Below are positions 1-5,398 of a stretch of DNA of 5,841 nucleotides, one piece after another; positions within the stretch are counted from its first letter, which is position 1, and the number at the start of each line of letters is the position of its first letter. The DNA is taken from assembly GCA_031274985.1 (NCBI GenBank), contig JAISPK010000127.1, forward strand, positions 1-5,841, read 5' to 3'. This stretch comes from Coriobacteriales bacterium (GTDB taxonomy: Bacteria; Actinomycetota; Coriobacteriia; Coriobacteriales; UBA8131). The notes below the pieces were generated by a model. That model saw only the letters and a list, made by a program, of their open reading frames with translations. It was not told the DNA's origin and searched no databases. The translations under genes were made by a program, and so were the position numbers.

Positions 1-1
1 T

Positions 2-1279
2 ATCGGAGGTTCTTTTGCCGATCAGTGGAAAGACTTCTATACGATTCCTCAGGGCGCCAGCCCTACTGCCGGGGTTGTCCCGGCCCTGCAGCAGCATCAG
101 AATCTGGGCCGCGGCTCTAACGTCAAAGGTTCTGAGAATATCATTACCAACGGTTCTACCATCGTGGTGCCCGAGGGCTTTGGCCTGGTGACCCTGGAAA
201 ACGGCGCACTCACCGGCTTTGTCGCACAGCCCGGTGGTTATACCTTTACTTCTACCGACATCAATGCCCAGTCGTTTTTCAGCGGTGGCGGGCTCATTGA
301 GGCGGTTATCAAGCAGAGTTGGGAGCGCTTCAAGTTCGGCGGCCAGCCGGGAAGTCAGCAGGCGGCTTTCTTTATCAACCTCAAAGAGATTCCCGACAAC
401 AAGTTTGGCACCCAGGCAGAGATCTACTGGGACGATGCCTATCTGCAAACTCAGGTAGGTGCCGTAACCCGGGGCTCCTATACCCTCAAGATCACCGACC
501 CTATCACCTTTATCAGGAATTTTGTCCCGGTTGAGTTCTATACAGCCGGAACCACGCGCGCGTTTGATTTTGCCGACTTTGACAACAACGCGTCGGCGCA
601 GCTGTTTACCGAGGTTGTTGCCTCGCTTTCGGCAGCCTTTAGCAAATATACCAACGATCCCGACAAGGGCAATCGTATTACACGCATCCAACAAGACGCG
701 ATTGGATTTGCTGCTTCGCTCAGCGAGGCGGTTGAGGAGGGCTATCGCTGGAGCAGCGACCGCGGTCTGGAAATCATCAAGGCCGCCTTGCTCGCCATTG
801 AATACGACGAGGACACCAAGGCTCTGCTCTCCGACGTCCGCAAGGCCGATGCCCTCTCAGGAAGCCGCGGCAACGCCTTCCTGCAGCAGTCGGTTGCGCG
901 CGGCATGGAAGCCGCCGGCTCTAACCCCAATGGCGGCGGAGCCATCGGCATGGGCTTCATGGGCATGGGAATGAACGCTGCCGGTGGTATGGCCCAGGGT
1001 CTCCAGCAGTCACCCGACGCACAGGCAGGTATGCCTCCTGCGCCCACGGGCGCACCTGCGCAGGGAGTTCCCGCTCCTGTTGCTGCTCCTGCTCCGGCTG
1101 CTCCCGCAGCGCCGACCGGCGAGCCGGTAGCGGCTTCGGCACCTGCTCCGGAAGCTGTAGCTGCTCCGGCAGCGGCAGATCCCTATGCAGAGCTCACCAA
1201 GCTCAAGGGCCTGCTGGACAGCGGCGTTATCACCCAGGAAGATTTTGATAAGAAAAAAACCGAGCTCTTAGGACTCTAA
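2..1279 (+). CDS. SPFH/Band 7 (virion-core-like, YdjI-type) protein with C-terminal SHOCT domain, 5' partial
   Basis: The frame is open from base 2 to a TAA at 1277-1279, so 425 residues are visible and the start lies left of the window. The first visible residues, IGGSFADQWKDFYTIP, match the conserved beginning of the SPFH 'virion core protein-like' family (COG4260, Bacillus YdjI type), so probably only about 10-15 residues are missing; the first in-window start codon (164) is too late. After an SPFH region of roughly 300 residues comes a Gly/Met-rich stretch (about 911-1000), a Pro/Ala-rich linker (about 1011-1180) and a final 32 residues, PYAELTKLKGLLDSGVITQE onward, that fit the SHOCT (short C-terminal) domain. 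SPFH proteins oligomerise at membranes as scaffolds. Many relatives end in a zinc ribbon; here SHOCT takes that place and the zinc ribbons are in the next gene, 1 base downstream. Family assignment is firm; the membrane-stress role is inference. Confidence 0.88.
   Translation: MGGSFADQWKDFYTIPQGASPTAGVVPALQQHQNLGRGSNVKGSENIITNGSTIVVPEGFGLVTLENGALTGFVAQPGGYTFTSTDINAQSFFSGGGLIEAVIKQSWERFKFGGQPGSQQAAFFINLKEIPDNKFGTQAEIYWDDAYLQTQVGAVTRGSYTLKITDPITFIRNFVPVEFYTAGTTRAFDFADFDNNASAQLFTEVVASLSAAFSKYTNDPDKGNRITRIQQDAIGFAASLSEAVEEGYRWSSDRGLEIIKAALLAIEYDEDTKALLSDVRKADALSGSRGNAFLQQSVARGMEAAGSNPNGGGAIGMGFMGMGMNAAGGMAQGLQQSPDAQAGMPPAPTGAPAQGVPAPVAAPAPAAPAAPTGEPVAASAPAPEAVAAPAAADPYAELTKLKGLLDSGVITQEDFDKKKTELLGL
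1270..1273 (+). promoter_or_regulatory. Ribosome binding site of the zinc-ribbon gene
   Basis: AGGA lies 7 bases before the ATG at 1281, inside the last codons of the SPFH gene. It supports the ATG at 1281 over the second in-frame ATG at 1296. The stop-to-start gap of 1 base suggests translational coupling. Confidence 0.5.
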
Positions 1280-1280
1280 T

Positions 1281-2744
1281 ATGAACGGTGACACAATGAA
1301 CAGGGCTCTCCCTCCTCAGGGGGAGCCCGTGGGGGCAATTCCTCCTCAGGGAGAGCCCGTGGGGGCAATCCCTCCTCAGGGAGAGCCCGTGGGGGCAATT
1401 CCTCCGCCTCCCCCCAGCGGAGTTCCGACTGTGCCCGGCAGCACTCCGCCGCCGCAGTCCACGCCTGTCACGGCCGCTCCTCCGCCCCCCGGCGGAGCAC
1501 CGGTCGCACCTGCTGCAGCAACCCCGCCGCCCCCCAGCGGAGCACCGGTCGCACCTGCTGCAGCAACTCCGCCGCCCGCCGGTCAGCCGGTCATCCGCCA
1601 AAACCCGGGCAGCAAAGACGGCATGACCAAATGCCCGTCCTGCGGCTCATCCGACATCCAACTCGATGTAAAGACCGGCCTGTTGCACTGCAATTATTGT
1701 CACCGGGAGTTTGCAGGGCTTGCGGACACCATCGACTACGACATCGCTACGCTTACGGGCATTAATATGGGTGCCGGCGCCACCGATATCGTCTTTGACG
1801 CGTCGGACGCCATCACGCTCAAGTGCACCGCTTGTGGTGCTGAGGTGGTCGTCGATACCAACGAGGCCCCCCAGGCCCGTTGCCACTGGTGTCGCAACAT
1901 GCTCAGCCTCAACCAACAGGTTCCCAACGGCGCGGTGCCTGACGCAGTCATGCCCTTTCGCATTGCCAAAGACCAGGCGCGCACGCTCATCGAGCAGTTC
2001 GTGGGCAAGCGGCGTTTCTTTGCTCACCCCCGGTTCAAGGCGGAGTTTACCACCGAGAACATTATGGGAGTGTATCTTCCCTATATGGTCATTGACGTCA
2101 ATGCCCACGCAGAATTATGGGGAGAGGGCGAGCACGAAACGCGGCGCTACACCGTAAAATCGGGCGATACCGAAGAAACGCGCTACGACGCGGATGCCTA
2201 TCAGGTAGGGCGCGTCTTTGACCTCTATATTGACGATTTAACGGTTGAGGCCTCAAGCGACAAGCTCGAGCAGACCACCTCGGTCAACAGCAATAATGTC
2301 ATCAATGCTATCCTGCCATACCCGCTCAAGGAAACCCTGCAATTCAACGCAAATTACCTGCGCGGCTTTACCTCGGAAAAACGCAGCGTAAGTCGCGACC
2401 AGCTCGTTGCTTTGGTCGGAGCCCAGGTGGGCGACATCGCCCGTTACCATGCCTGGGAGCAGGCCACCTTCTACGACCGCGGCATCAGGTGGGACTCCGA
2501 GAATGTCTCGGTTAAGGGCGAGCTCTGGAAAACGGTATACCTGCCGGTTTGGCTCTATTCCTATTTTGAGCAAAAGTCTAACGGCAGCAAGTTCTTGCAT
2601 TACGTTGCCGTAAACGCCTGCTCCGGCAAAACCATGGGCTCCGTGCCAATACACAAGCCCAAGCTTCTTGCCGTTTCGGCATTAGTAGAGCTCGCTGGTA
2701 TCGTGCTTGGTCTGCTTATTGCCATACCCTTCTTACTGAGTTAG
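1281..2744 (+). CDS. Two-zinc-ribbon (TFIIB-type) protein with proline-rich repeat N-terminus and C-terminal membrane helix
   Basis: This 487-residue protein has four parts. Residues 1-105 are low-complexity Pro/Ala/Gly, with three copies of PPQGEPVGAI (11-40) and two 15-residue GAPVAPAAAT-type units (72-101). Two zinc ribbons follow: C118/C121 with C137/C140, and C182/C185 with C201/C204. Residues of about 215-455 form a globular region that I do not recognise. Residues 460-486 form one hydrophobic helix, so the protein is probably tail-anchored with its bulk in the cytoplasm. Proteins annotated 'TFIIB-type zinc ribbon-containing' are common beside SPFH genes and resemble Bacillus YdjG in layout; the name refers to the fold, not to transcription. 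The gene starts 1 base after the SPFH stop and ends 12 bases before the next start. A later start at M115 (base 1623), just before ribbon 1, is possible but has no ribosome binding site. Function is not established; a membrane adaptor for the SPFH scaffold is an inference. Confidence 0.85.
   Translation: MNGDTMNRALPPQGEPVGAIPPQGEPVGAIPPQGEPVGAIPPPPPSGVPTVPGSTPPPQSTPVTAAPPPPGGAPVAPAAATPPPPSGAPVAPAAATPPPAGQPVIRQNPGSKDGMTKCPSCGSSDIQLDVKTGLLHCNYCHREFAGLADTIDYDIATLTGINMGAGATDIVFDASDAITLKCTACGAEVVVDTNEAPQARCHWCRNMLSLNQQVPNGAVPDAVMPFRIAKDQARTLIEQFVGKRRFFAHPRFKAEFTTENIMGVYLPYMVIDVNAHAELWGEGEHETRRYTVKSGDTEETRYDADAYQVGRVFDLYIDDLTVEASSDKLEQTTSVNSNNVINAILPYPLKETLQFNANYLRGFTSEKRSVSRDQLVALVGAQVGDIARYHAWEQATFYDRGIRWDSENVSVKGELWKTVYLPVWLYSYFEQKSNGSKFLHYVAVNACSGKTMGSVPIHKPKLLAVSALVELAGIVLGLLIAIPFLLS
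1311..1400 (+). repeat. Three tandem 30-bp coding repeats (PPQGEPVGAI)
   Basis: Three units at 1311-1340, 1341-1370 and 1371-1400 begin CCTCCTCAGG and end GGGGGCAAT plus T or C. They differ at only two positions: G or A within the GGG(G/A)GAG part, and the last base. Each encodes the same 10 residues, and 30 bp is a multiple of three, so gain or loss of units would keep the frame. The near identity at third positions points to recent slippage or unequal recombination. Confidence 0.97.
1492..1581 (+). repeat. Two 45-bp coding repeats (GAPVAPAAAT-PPP units)
   Basis: Units at 1492-1536 and 1537-1581 share GCGGAGCACCGGTCGCACCT and the bases that follow, up to the CCGCCGCCC part, then diverge. 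They encode GAPVAPAAATPPPPS and GAPVAPAAATPPPAG. They sit in the same proline-rich N-terminal tail as the 30-bp repeats but are a different unit, so two separate expansions shaped this linker. The period is again a multiple of three. Confidence 0.93.
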
Positions 2745-2751
2745 AAAGGAG
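2745..2751 (+). promoter_or_regulatory. Ribosome binding site that fixes the start of the small membrane protein
   Basis: AAAGGAG is 5 bases before the ATG at 2757. An in-frame GTG at 2751 would overlap this site, so the ATG at 2757 is the likely start and the protein has 112 residues, not 114. Confidence 0.85.
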
Positions 2752-2756
2752 TGCCC

Positions 2757-3095
2757 ATGGATATCCTGAACCTTATTCTTTCCTATACTCCTGTGGCTCT
2801 CGCAGAAAGTGACGATGGTTCCGGCACTGCGTTAATAGCCTTGCTGGTGCTTATGCTCTCCGGATTTGTTTTCTATGGTGTTATGTATACGCGCTATCGC
2901 AATGCGGATAAACGGCATTTTCACGAGCGCGAGACCTCGGCAAGCATTGCCAACCTCCAGAGCGCCGACACCTTCATTAAAGCCAGAAAGGGGCTCTCCA
3001 ACGCTAAGATGCACAACGCCAATCACACGCGTGTTGACGGAGCCCTCAACAAGGGCGCAGGCGGCATCAAACTTGATTTACCACCAAAGAAGTAG
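2757..3095 (+). CDS. Small single-pass membrane protein of unknown function
   Basis: I do not recognise this 112-residue protein. Residues 1-16 are hydrophobic and end in ALAES, which could be a weak signal-peptide cleavage site or a second membrane-contacting segment. Residues 17-23 (acidic, ESDDGSG) precede a clear membrane helix at about 24-44, followed by the basic stretch TRYRNADKR. By the positive-inside rule the N-terminus faces out and the 65-residue tail faces the cytoplasm. The tail is polar, rich in His, Asn and Lys, has no cysteines and ends LDLPPKK. The gene follows the zinc-ribbon gene by 12 bases with a strong ribosome binding site, and a double stop (TAG TAG) and a palindrome come after it. 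It is therefore probably the last gene of the SPFH cluster and may be its membrane partner. It does not look like the TPM-domain protein YdjH of the Bacillus cluster. Confidence 0.78.
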   Translation: MDILNLILSYTPVALAESDDGSGTALIALLVLMLSGFVFYGVMYTRYRNADKRHFHERETSASIANLQSADTFIKARKGLSNAKMHNANHTRVDGALNKGAGGIKLDLPPKK

Positions 3096-3099
3096 TAGC

Positions 3100-3134
3100 T
3101 TGTGTCATCCTGGGCTTTGCTCAGGATGACACAA
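3100..3134. terminator. Perfect 13-bp palindrome, terminator or dispersed palindromic element
   Basis: Left arm TTGTGTCATCCTG (3100-3112) and right arm CAGGATGACACAA (3122-3134) pair perfectly. Three further inner pairs (G·U, G-C, C-G) leave a TTT loop at 3116-3118. The position right after the three-gene cluster and before the ACT gene suits transcription termination. Neither side has a proper T-tract (AAGATAG follows on the + strand), so it is not a textbook intrinsic terminator. The core resembles GTCATCCTGAGC-type palindromes that recur between genes in various bacterial genomes; that comparison is from memory. Confidence 0.65.
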
Positions 3135-3174
3135 AAGATAGTCAGCTAGTGTTTTTGAAAGTAGAAAGTGGCCT

Positions 3175-3450
3175 ATGAAAACTAAGGCAGTGCTCTCCGT
3201 ATTGGGCAAAGACCGCAAAGGTGTTGTGGCTACCGTGTCCACCACGCTCTATGAGTGCGGCGTAAATATTGACGATATTGCGCAAACGATCCTCGATGAC
3301 ATCTTCTCGATGACCATGTCAGTAACCATAGATGAGGATGCCTGCAGCTTTAACACACTGCAAGAGCGCTTGATTGCCAACGGCAAAGAGCTGGGCATGC
3401 AGGTTGTTTTGCAGCGCTCCGACGTGTTTGACTTTATGTACAACATCTAG
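3175..3450 (+). CDS. ACT-domain protein, UPF0237 family
   Basis: This 91-residue protein is a single ACT domain from end to end. It opens with the typical VLGKDRKGVVATVSTTLYE segment (residues 9-27), then GVNIDDIAQTILDDIFSMTM (29-48), and ends with a short tail containing DVFDFMYNI, as UPF0237 members do. Length matches the family at about 90 residues. ACT domains bind small ligands, often amino acids, and this stand-alone type is thought to act as a regulatory sensor; its ligand is not known. The ATG has only a weak ribosome binding site (AGTGG, 3167-3171). In many genomes a DUF711/PFL-family (UPF0210) gene follows directly; here tadA follows instead, 26 bases downstream. Confidence 0.93.
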   Translation: MKTKAVLSVLGKDRKGVVATVSTTLYECGVNIDDIAQTILDDIFSMTMSVTIDEDACSFNTLQERLIANGKELGMQVVLQRSDVFDFMYNI

Positions 3451-3476
3451 CCAGAGGCTCGCTGGTCCGCTTGCTC

Positions 3477-3938
3477 ATGGATACAACTAACGACATTGCC
3501 TTTATGCAGTTGGCGCTGGAACAGGCCCGCGCTGCTGCGGCATTGGGCGAAGTGCCGGTAGGCGCTGTGGTTGTGGCGGACGGTGAGGTTGTTGCGTGCG
3601 CCCACAATCGTCGTGAGGTCGATCTGGATCCTGCCGCCCATGCCGAATTCCTGGCGCTCTCCAAGGCTGCGGAGGTGCTGGGGCGCTGGCGCCTCAGCGA
3701 TTGCACGGTGTACGTGACGCTGGAGCCCTGCCTGATGTGTGCCGGGCTTATGTTGCAGGCGCGCATTGCCCGTTGCGTCTTTGGCGCGTCGGATCCCAAG
3801 GCAGGCGCGCTCGGCACGCTCTACAGCGTACATGAGGACAGCCGCCTCAACCACTCGTTTATTGTTGAGCCGGGTGTATGTGCCAAAGAAAGTGCTCAAC
3901 TATTAAGCAGTTTCTTTGCGCAGCTGAGAGCCGGCTAA
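3477..3938 (+). CDS. tadA: tRNA-specific adenosine deaminase (wobble A34 to inosine)
   Basis: TadA deaminates the wobble adenosine (A34) of tRNA-Arg(ACG) to inosine so that one tRNA reads CGU, CGC and CGA. The 153-residue protein matches the family length and shows the whole cytidine/deoxycytidylate-deaminase zinc site: H55-A-E57, with E57 as proton shuttle, and P84-C85-L-M-C88 (zinc ligands H55, C85, C88). The N-terminal helix DIAFMQLALEQARAAAALGE, the VPVGAVVV strand and the substrate-contacting N44 in HNRRE are all typical. Start choice: ATG at 3477 is preferred. A TTG at 3471 is in frame, 13 bases after AGAGG (3453-3457). Neither start has an ideally spaced ribosome binding site, so translation may be coupled to the ACT gene 26 bases upstream. 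TadA is essential in most bacteria, and nothing suggests damage here. Confidence 0.96.
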   Translation: MDTTNDIAFMQLALEQARAAAALGEVPVGAVVVADGEVVACAHNRREVDLDPAAHAEFLALSKAAEVLGRWRLSDCTVYVTLEPCLMCAGLMLQARIARCVFGASDPKAGALGTLYSVHEDSRLNHSFIVEPGVCAKESAQLLSSFFAQLRAG

Positions 3939-3942
3939 GACA

Positions 3943-3993
3943 GAGGCAGCCATAAAGCGTCAGCCCTCTTTGCCAAAAGAGACCGGCTGCTTC
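3943..3993 (+). other. Compound stem-loop between tadA and ispE
   Basis: GAGGCAGCC (3943-3951) pairs with GGCTGCTTC (3985-3993), nine pairs with one G·U. Inside it CTCTTT (3966-3971) pairs with AAAGAG (3976-3981) around a GCCA loop. There is no T-tract, so it is not a clear terminator. It could be an mRNA-processing or leader structure ahead of ispE, or chance pairing in a 95-base gap. Confidence 0.35.
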
Positions 3994-4023
3994 AAAACTA
4001 CCCGGAAGTCCTTCCACAAGAGC

Positions 4024-4028
4024 GAGGA
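4024..4028 (+). promoter_or_regulatory. Ribosome binding site supporting the GTG start of ispE
   Basis: GAGGA ends 5 bases before the GTG at 4034, ideal spacing. It supports this non-ATG start over any later in-frame start. Confidence 0.8.
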
Positions 4029-4033
4029 AAAGA

Positions 4034-5074
4034 GTGACAGAACAATTCAGGAATAACGAAGTAAGCAAGGTAATCGCTCATGCTCCGGCTAAGATCAACC
4101 TTGTTTTGGAGATAGAGCCTCTCGAAGCAGAGGAGGAGAAACATCGCCTCAGCTCGGTGTTCTGCACCACCACACTGGCCGACACCCTGATCTTTGATTT
4201 TACCAGCGGCAAAGAGCCTTTCAATGCTCAGGTAACGTTTGAGAGCGTTGACTTTGATGTGTCCTACATCAAAAAACACAACAATACCCTCACAAAAACT
4301 GTTGAGGAGTTCAAGCGGGTCTACGGATTTCGCTTTCTTCCGCCAGGCACTCTGTCGGTGCAGCTTTTCAAATCGATTCCCGCTCAGGCAGGCCTCGGCG
4401 GCGGATCATCTGATGCCGCGGCCATGTTGCGGATGCTCTGCTGGCTGGCCCAGGTAGATCCACTCAGCGAAAAAAGCCTTTTGGTTGCGCAAGCAGTGGG
4501 AGCCGACGTGCCGTTCTTTTTGTACGCACCAAAAGGGGGTCTTTGCGCCCACATGCGAGGATACGGAGACGAACTGGTAGAAGCACTCCCAAAGCCAAAA
4601 CTCCATTTGACGCTGGTTAAACCCAAGAGAGGTGTCTCTACCAAGAAAGCCTATGCTGCTTTTGATGCCCGCCTTGAGAAGGGGAGGGGCTCTGTGCCCT
4701 CGAGCAAGAAGGCTCAACCGGTGTCCGATTCTGCCTTGAGCGAGCCGGGTAAACCGGTTTCAACGACAGGGGACACCAGCCCCGTCCCTTTGTCTCGAGC
4801 CGCTGCAAAACTTGCTGCCGCTCTGGTTGTTGGAGAAGGGCTGGACGAGATTGCCGCTCTTTGCTCTAACAATCTGGAGTCTGCTGCCATAGATATCCTG
4901 CCCCAGGTAGCTGCTCTAAAAAAAGAGCTCTGCGCTTTTCCGGGGGTTGTCGGGGCAACCATGTCGGGTTCGGGATCAGCGGTTTTTGCCATCTGCTCCA
5001 GCGCCGAGGAATCACAGGCCTGCATGAGACACTTTGCCAACAAGGGACTCTGGTCAGTGGCCATTCAAACCTAG
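4034..5074 (+). CDS. ispE: 4-diphosphocytidyl-2-C-methyl-D-erythritol kinase, with an internal low-complexity insertion
   Basis: IspE phosphorylates the 2-hydroxyl of CDP-methylerythritol with ATP, the fourth step of the MEP isoprenoid pathway, in the cytoplasm. GHMP-kinase marks are all present: PAKINL (18-23, catalytic K20), the ATP-binding glycine-rich loop in IPAQAGLGGGSSDAAA (115-130), GADVPFF with catalytic-site D158, and the C-terminal MSGSGSAVF motif (310-318). At 346 residues it is about 60 longer than E. coli IspE (283). Part of the extra is a 12-residue N-terminal lead; most is a Ser/Pro/Lys-rich stretch at about 211-255 (bases 4664-4798) between the GHMP N- and C-terminal domains. 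The usual DGYH motif near the N-terminus is replaced by EEEKH (33-37), keeping only the His (H37). GTG start with a good ribosome binding site. It follows tadA by 95 bases. The kinase call is secure; the effect of the changes is unknown. Confidence 0.93.
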   Translation: MTEQFRNNEVSKVIAHAPAKINLVLEIEPLEAEEEKHRLSSVFCTTTLADTLIFDFTSGKEPFNAQVTFESVDFDVSYIKKHNNTLTKTVEEFKRVYGFRFLPPGTLSVQLFKSIPAQAGLGGGSSDAAAMLRMLCWLAQVDPLSEKSLLVAQAVGADVPFFLYAPKGGLCAHMRGYGDELVEALPKPKLHLTLVKPKRGVSTKKAYAAFDARLEKGRGSVPSSKKAQPVSDSALSEPGKPVSTTGDTSPVPLSRAAAKLAAALVVGEGLDEIAALCSNNLESAAIDILPQVAALKKELCAFPGVVGATMSGSGSAVFAICSSAEESQACMRHFANKGLWSVAIQT

Positions 5075-5150
5075 CAGGCAAACAGCTTGACGTGCGGTTT
5101 AACAGCGTTATCTCGTTGAGTCCAATAAGTTGTTTGGCTGCAACTGCCTC

Positions 5151-5190
5151 AAAAAGTCTTTCAAAAAATTTTGACGTATTTTTGCAAAAA
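5151..5190. other. A/T-tract zone with a perfect 12-base palindrome
   Basis: Tracts lie at 5151-5155 (A5), 5163-5168 (A6), 5179-5183 (T5) and 5186-5190 (A5), giving the perfect palindrome TTTTTGCAAAAA at 5179-5190. Roughly helical spacing of the first three tracts suggests bent DNA. Lying 40-80 bases before the TATAAT at 5230, it could act as an UP-like element or a binding site; both are inferences. Confidence 0.5.
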
Positions 5191-5235
5191 GATTGATTAT
5201 TGTGTGAAGAAAGAGGGGTACTTGTCGTCTATAAT
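5171..5235 (+). promoter_or_regulatory. Candidate upstream promoter signals (TTGACG, TATAAT)
   Basis: TTGACG (5171-5176) is followed after 18 bases by GATTAT (5195-5200), a plausible sigma-70 pair (5/6 and 4/6 matches). Separately, a full-consensus TATAAT sits at 5230-5235 with no good -35 box at 16-18 bases. A transcript from the latter would start near 5242 and carry about 155 bases of leader before tRNA-Tyr. Confidence 0.45.
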
Positions 5236-5308
5236 AGGTACGCCCGGTGGCGTGTACGCGAGATTTGTCGTTGACCACAACGATGTTTTCAAGTACTATT
5301 CATAAGCT

Positions 5309-5341
5309 GCACGCAGGAGGGCCTGTGTGCGTAAGCACGCA
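5309..5341 (+). other. Two mutually exclusive hairpins sharing one arm, with AGGAGG embedded
   Basis: GCACGCAGG (5309-5317) can pair over nine positions (one G·U) with CCTGTGTGC (5322-5330), with loop AGGG. The same TGTGTGC (5324-5330) can instead pair with GCACGCA (5335-5341) across a GTAA tetraloop. The direct repeat GCACGCA thus flanks a shared arm, as in attenuator-type switches. AGGAGG (5315-5320) falls in the first stem and loop, 6 bases before a GTG that opens only six codons (5327-5347). Confidence 0.5.
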
Positions 5342-5343
5342 AC

Positions 5344-5372
5344 TTGACAAGCGTAAAGAGTTACTTTGTAGT
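5344..5372 (+). promoter_or_regulatory. Sigma-70-type promoter of the tRNA cluster
   Basis: TTGACA (5344-5349, full consensus) is separated by exactly 17 bases from TGTAGT (5367-5372, 4 of 6 consensus). Predicted transcription start is near 5379, about 20 bases before tRNA-Tyr, the expected layout for a tRNA promoter. Confidence 0.65.
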
Positions 5373-5398
5373 ACCACACGCCGGATAATCGGATATGT

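Larger units (their letters stand above)
5075..5398. other. 324-base intergenic region: A/T tracts, promoter signals and a structured leader-like segment
   Basis: No convincing gene is present on either strand. From left to right it holds a small hairpin (AGTTGT 5128-5133 with GCAACT 5140-5145, no T-tract), an A/T-tract zone at 5151-5190, a consensus TATAAT at 5230-5235, a hairpin TCGTTG/CAACGA (5268-5273, 5278-5283), the two competing hairpins at 5309-5341, and the tRNA promoter at 5344-5372. No clear intrinsic terminator for ispE is visible. Confidence 0.7.

Noticed and set aside
1230..1601. 123-residue minus-strand open frame
   Set aside because: It is an Arg/Cys/Gly-rich shadow of the proline-rich repeats in the opposite frame and has no domain or plausible start signal.
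3434..3899. Two long minus-strand frames opposite tadA
   Set aside because: The + strand encodes a complete TadA with its zinc site; the opposite frames are compositional shadows.
3939..4033. Possible SRP RNA next to tadA, a neighbour in some genomes
   Set aside because: The minus strand shows GAAGCAGCC, but the conserved SRP loop arrangement around it is missing and the gap is too short for a complete folded SRP RNA.
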